From: Candidatus Sphingobacterium stercoripullorum
GTDB lineage: Bacteria > Bacteroidota > Bacteroidia > Sphingobacteriales > Sphingobacteriaceae
Length of the DNA stretch: 5,534 nt
Reading direction: 5' to 3'
NCBI GenBank assembly: GCA_019114715.1
Contig: DXEZ01000218.1
Span: 1-5,534 of the forward strand
Part shown: positions 5,337 through 5,534 of the stretch, piece by piece
How positions within the stretch are numbered: the stretch's first letter is position 1
Layout: each line of letters starts with the position of its first letter
Made by a program: the position numbers and the translations under genes
Notes under the pieces: generated by a model
Database searches by the model: none
The model's input: the letters and a program-made list of their open reading frames with translations, nothing else
Told to the model about the DNA's origin: nothing

Positions 5337-5353
5337 ATAGCTTTAAAAGCTAT
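5337..5353. promoter_or_regulatory. Palindrome ATAGCTTT-A-AAAGCTAT over the mnmA -33 region
   Basis: Two perfect 8-bp arms flank a single central A. The site covers the place where the -33 element of the mnmA promoter should be, so a bound protein would affect RNA polymerase. I recognise no regulator for this sequence, and AT-rich DNA makes palindromes common. Confidence 0.3.
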
Positions 5354-5446
5354 TTTATTGTAATTTTATCTTCATCAATATCAACTCTTTAGTGAATTAG
5401 TTTGAAAATATAGGTGATAAAAGTTTTAGATTATGAAAAAATAAGC

Positions 5447-5454
5447 TACATTTG
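5447..5454 (+). promoter_or_regulatory. -7 promoter element of the tRNA-Phe transcript
   Basis: TACATTTG matches TAnnTTTG exactly, 35 nt before the mature tRNA 5' end. TTTT at 5424-5427 sits at the -33 position (19-nt spacing) but lacks the G. The following bases CAACG repeat those after the Nudix regulator's -7 element, so both read TTTGCAACG. Processing of a leader of about 30 nt is implied. Confidence 0.55.
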
Positions 5455-5489
5455 CAACGCAATAACCCCAAGGGAGTGATGTCACAGAC

Positions 5490-5534
5490 GGTGCCATAGC
5501 TCAGTCGGTAGAGCAAAGGACTGAAAATCCTTGT
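5490..5534 (+). tRNA. tRNA-Phe(GAA), 5' part, cut by the window edge
   Basis: The first 45 nt of a tRNA are present. The 5' acceptor strand is GGTGCCA (5490-5496), followed by TA. The D arm is GCTC-AGTCGGTA-GAGC (5499-5514). The anticodon stem AAGGA/TCCTT (5516-5520 and 5528-5532) closes the seven-base loop CTGAAAA (5521-5527), with anticodon GAA at 5523-5525, which decodes Phe. The variable loop, T arm and 3' acceptor lie beyond the window. Other tRNA genes may follow. Confidence 0.95.

Noticed and set aside
4217..5534. Functional link between mnmA and the neighbouring tRNA gene
   Set aside because: MnmA acts on Lys, Glu and Gln tRNAs, whereas this tRNA is Phe(GAA) with G34. The genes are divergent with separate promoters, so the proximity is probably incidental.

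Overview
The window looks like chromosomal DNA of a low-GC member of the Bacteroidota, most likely a flavobacterium. Three things point there: protein-coding starts lack Shine-Dalgarno sequences and are preceded by A-rich stretches; several genes carry the Bacteroidota -7 promoter element TAnnTTTG; and the proteins (a Nudix/winged-helix sugar-type regulator, a BadF-type GlcNAc-kinase-like protein, GapA and MnmA) have the look of that phylum. No mobile element, CRISPR array or virulence/defence system is visible.

Layout. A leftward gene (49-702) encodes a Nudix-fold transcription regulator with a damaged Nudix box. Divergent from it, across a 138-bp AT-rich intergenic region with candidate promoters and a dyad operator-like site, is a tight rightward three-gene cluster: pfkA (841-1824), a BadF/BadG-family sugar-kinase-like protein (1835-2683) and gap (2697-3695). 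The gaps between these genes are 10 and 13 bp, and the cluster ends at a strong 16-bp-stem terminator (3721-3755). A 521-bp region without an intact gene follows (3696-4216). Next comes mnmA on the minus strand (4217-5314), convergent with the glycolytic cluster. The right end holds the first 45 nt of a tRNA-Phe(GAA) gene, truncated by the window edge, with its own promoter element.

How it fits together. PfkA catalyses the committing step of glycolysis and GapA the oxidative step further down. The gene between them is related to amino-sugar kinases but has lost the conserved phosphate-binding loop, so it may be a divergent enzyme or a sensor. The divergent Nudix regulator is a plausible local controller of the cluster; this is inference from position, family and a dyad site. 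MnmA thiolates the wobble uridine of Lys/Glu/Gln tRNAs and is probably just a neighbour.

Most worth a second look are: (a) the gene-poor region 3696-4216, which holds a near-ideal minus-strand promoter (TTG-N19-TATATTTG) reading into a hairpin-rich stretch that ends at the bidirectional terminator, a candidate small RNA; (b) the degenerate kinase between pfkA and gap; (c) -7 elements placed exactly 4 nt before the start codons of the regulator and mnmA, which suggests leaderless mRNAs; and (d) the regulator with its possible operator.
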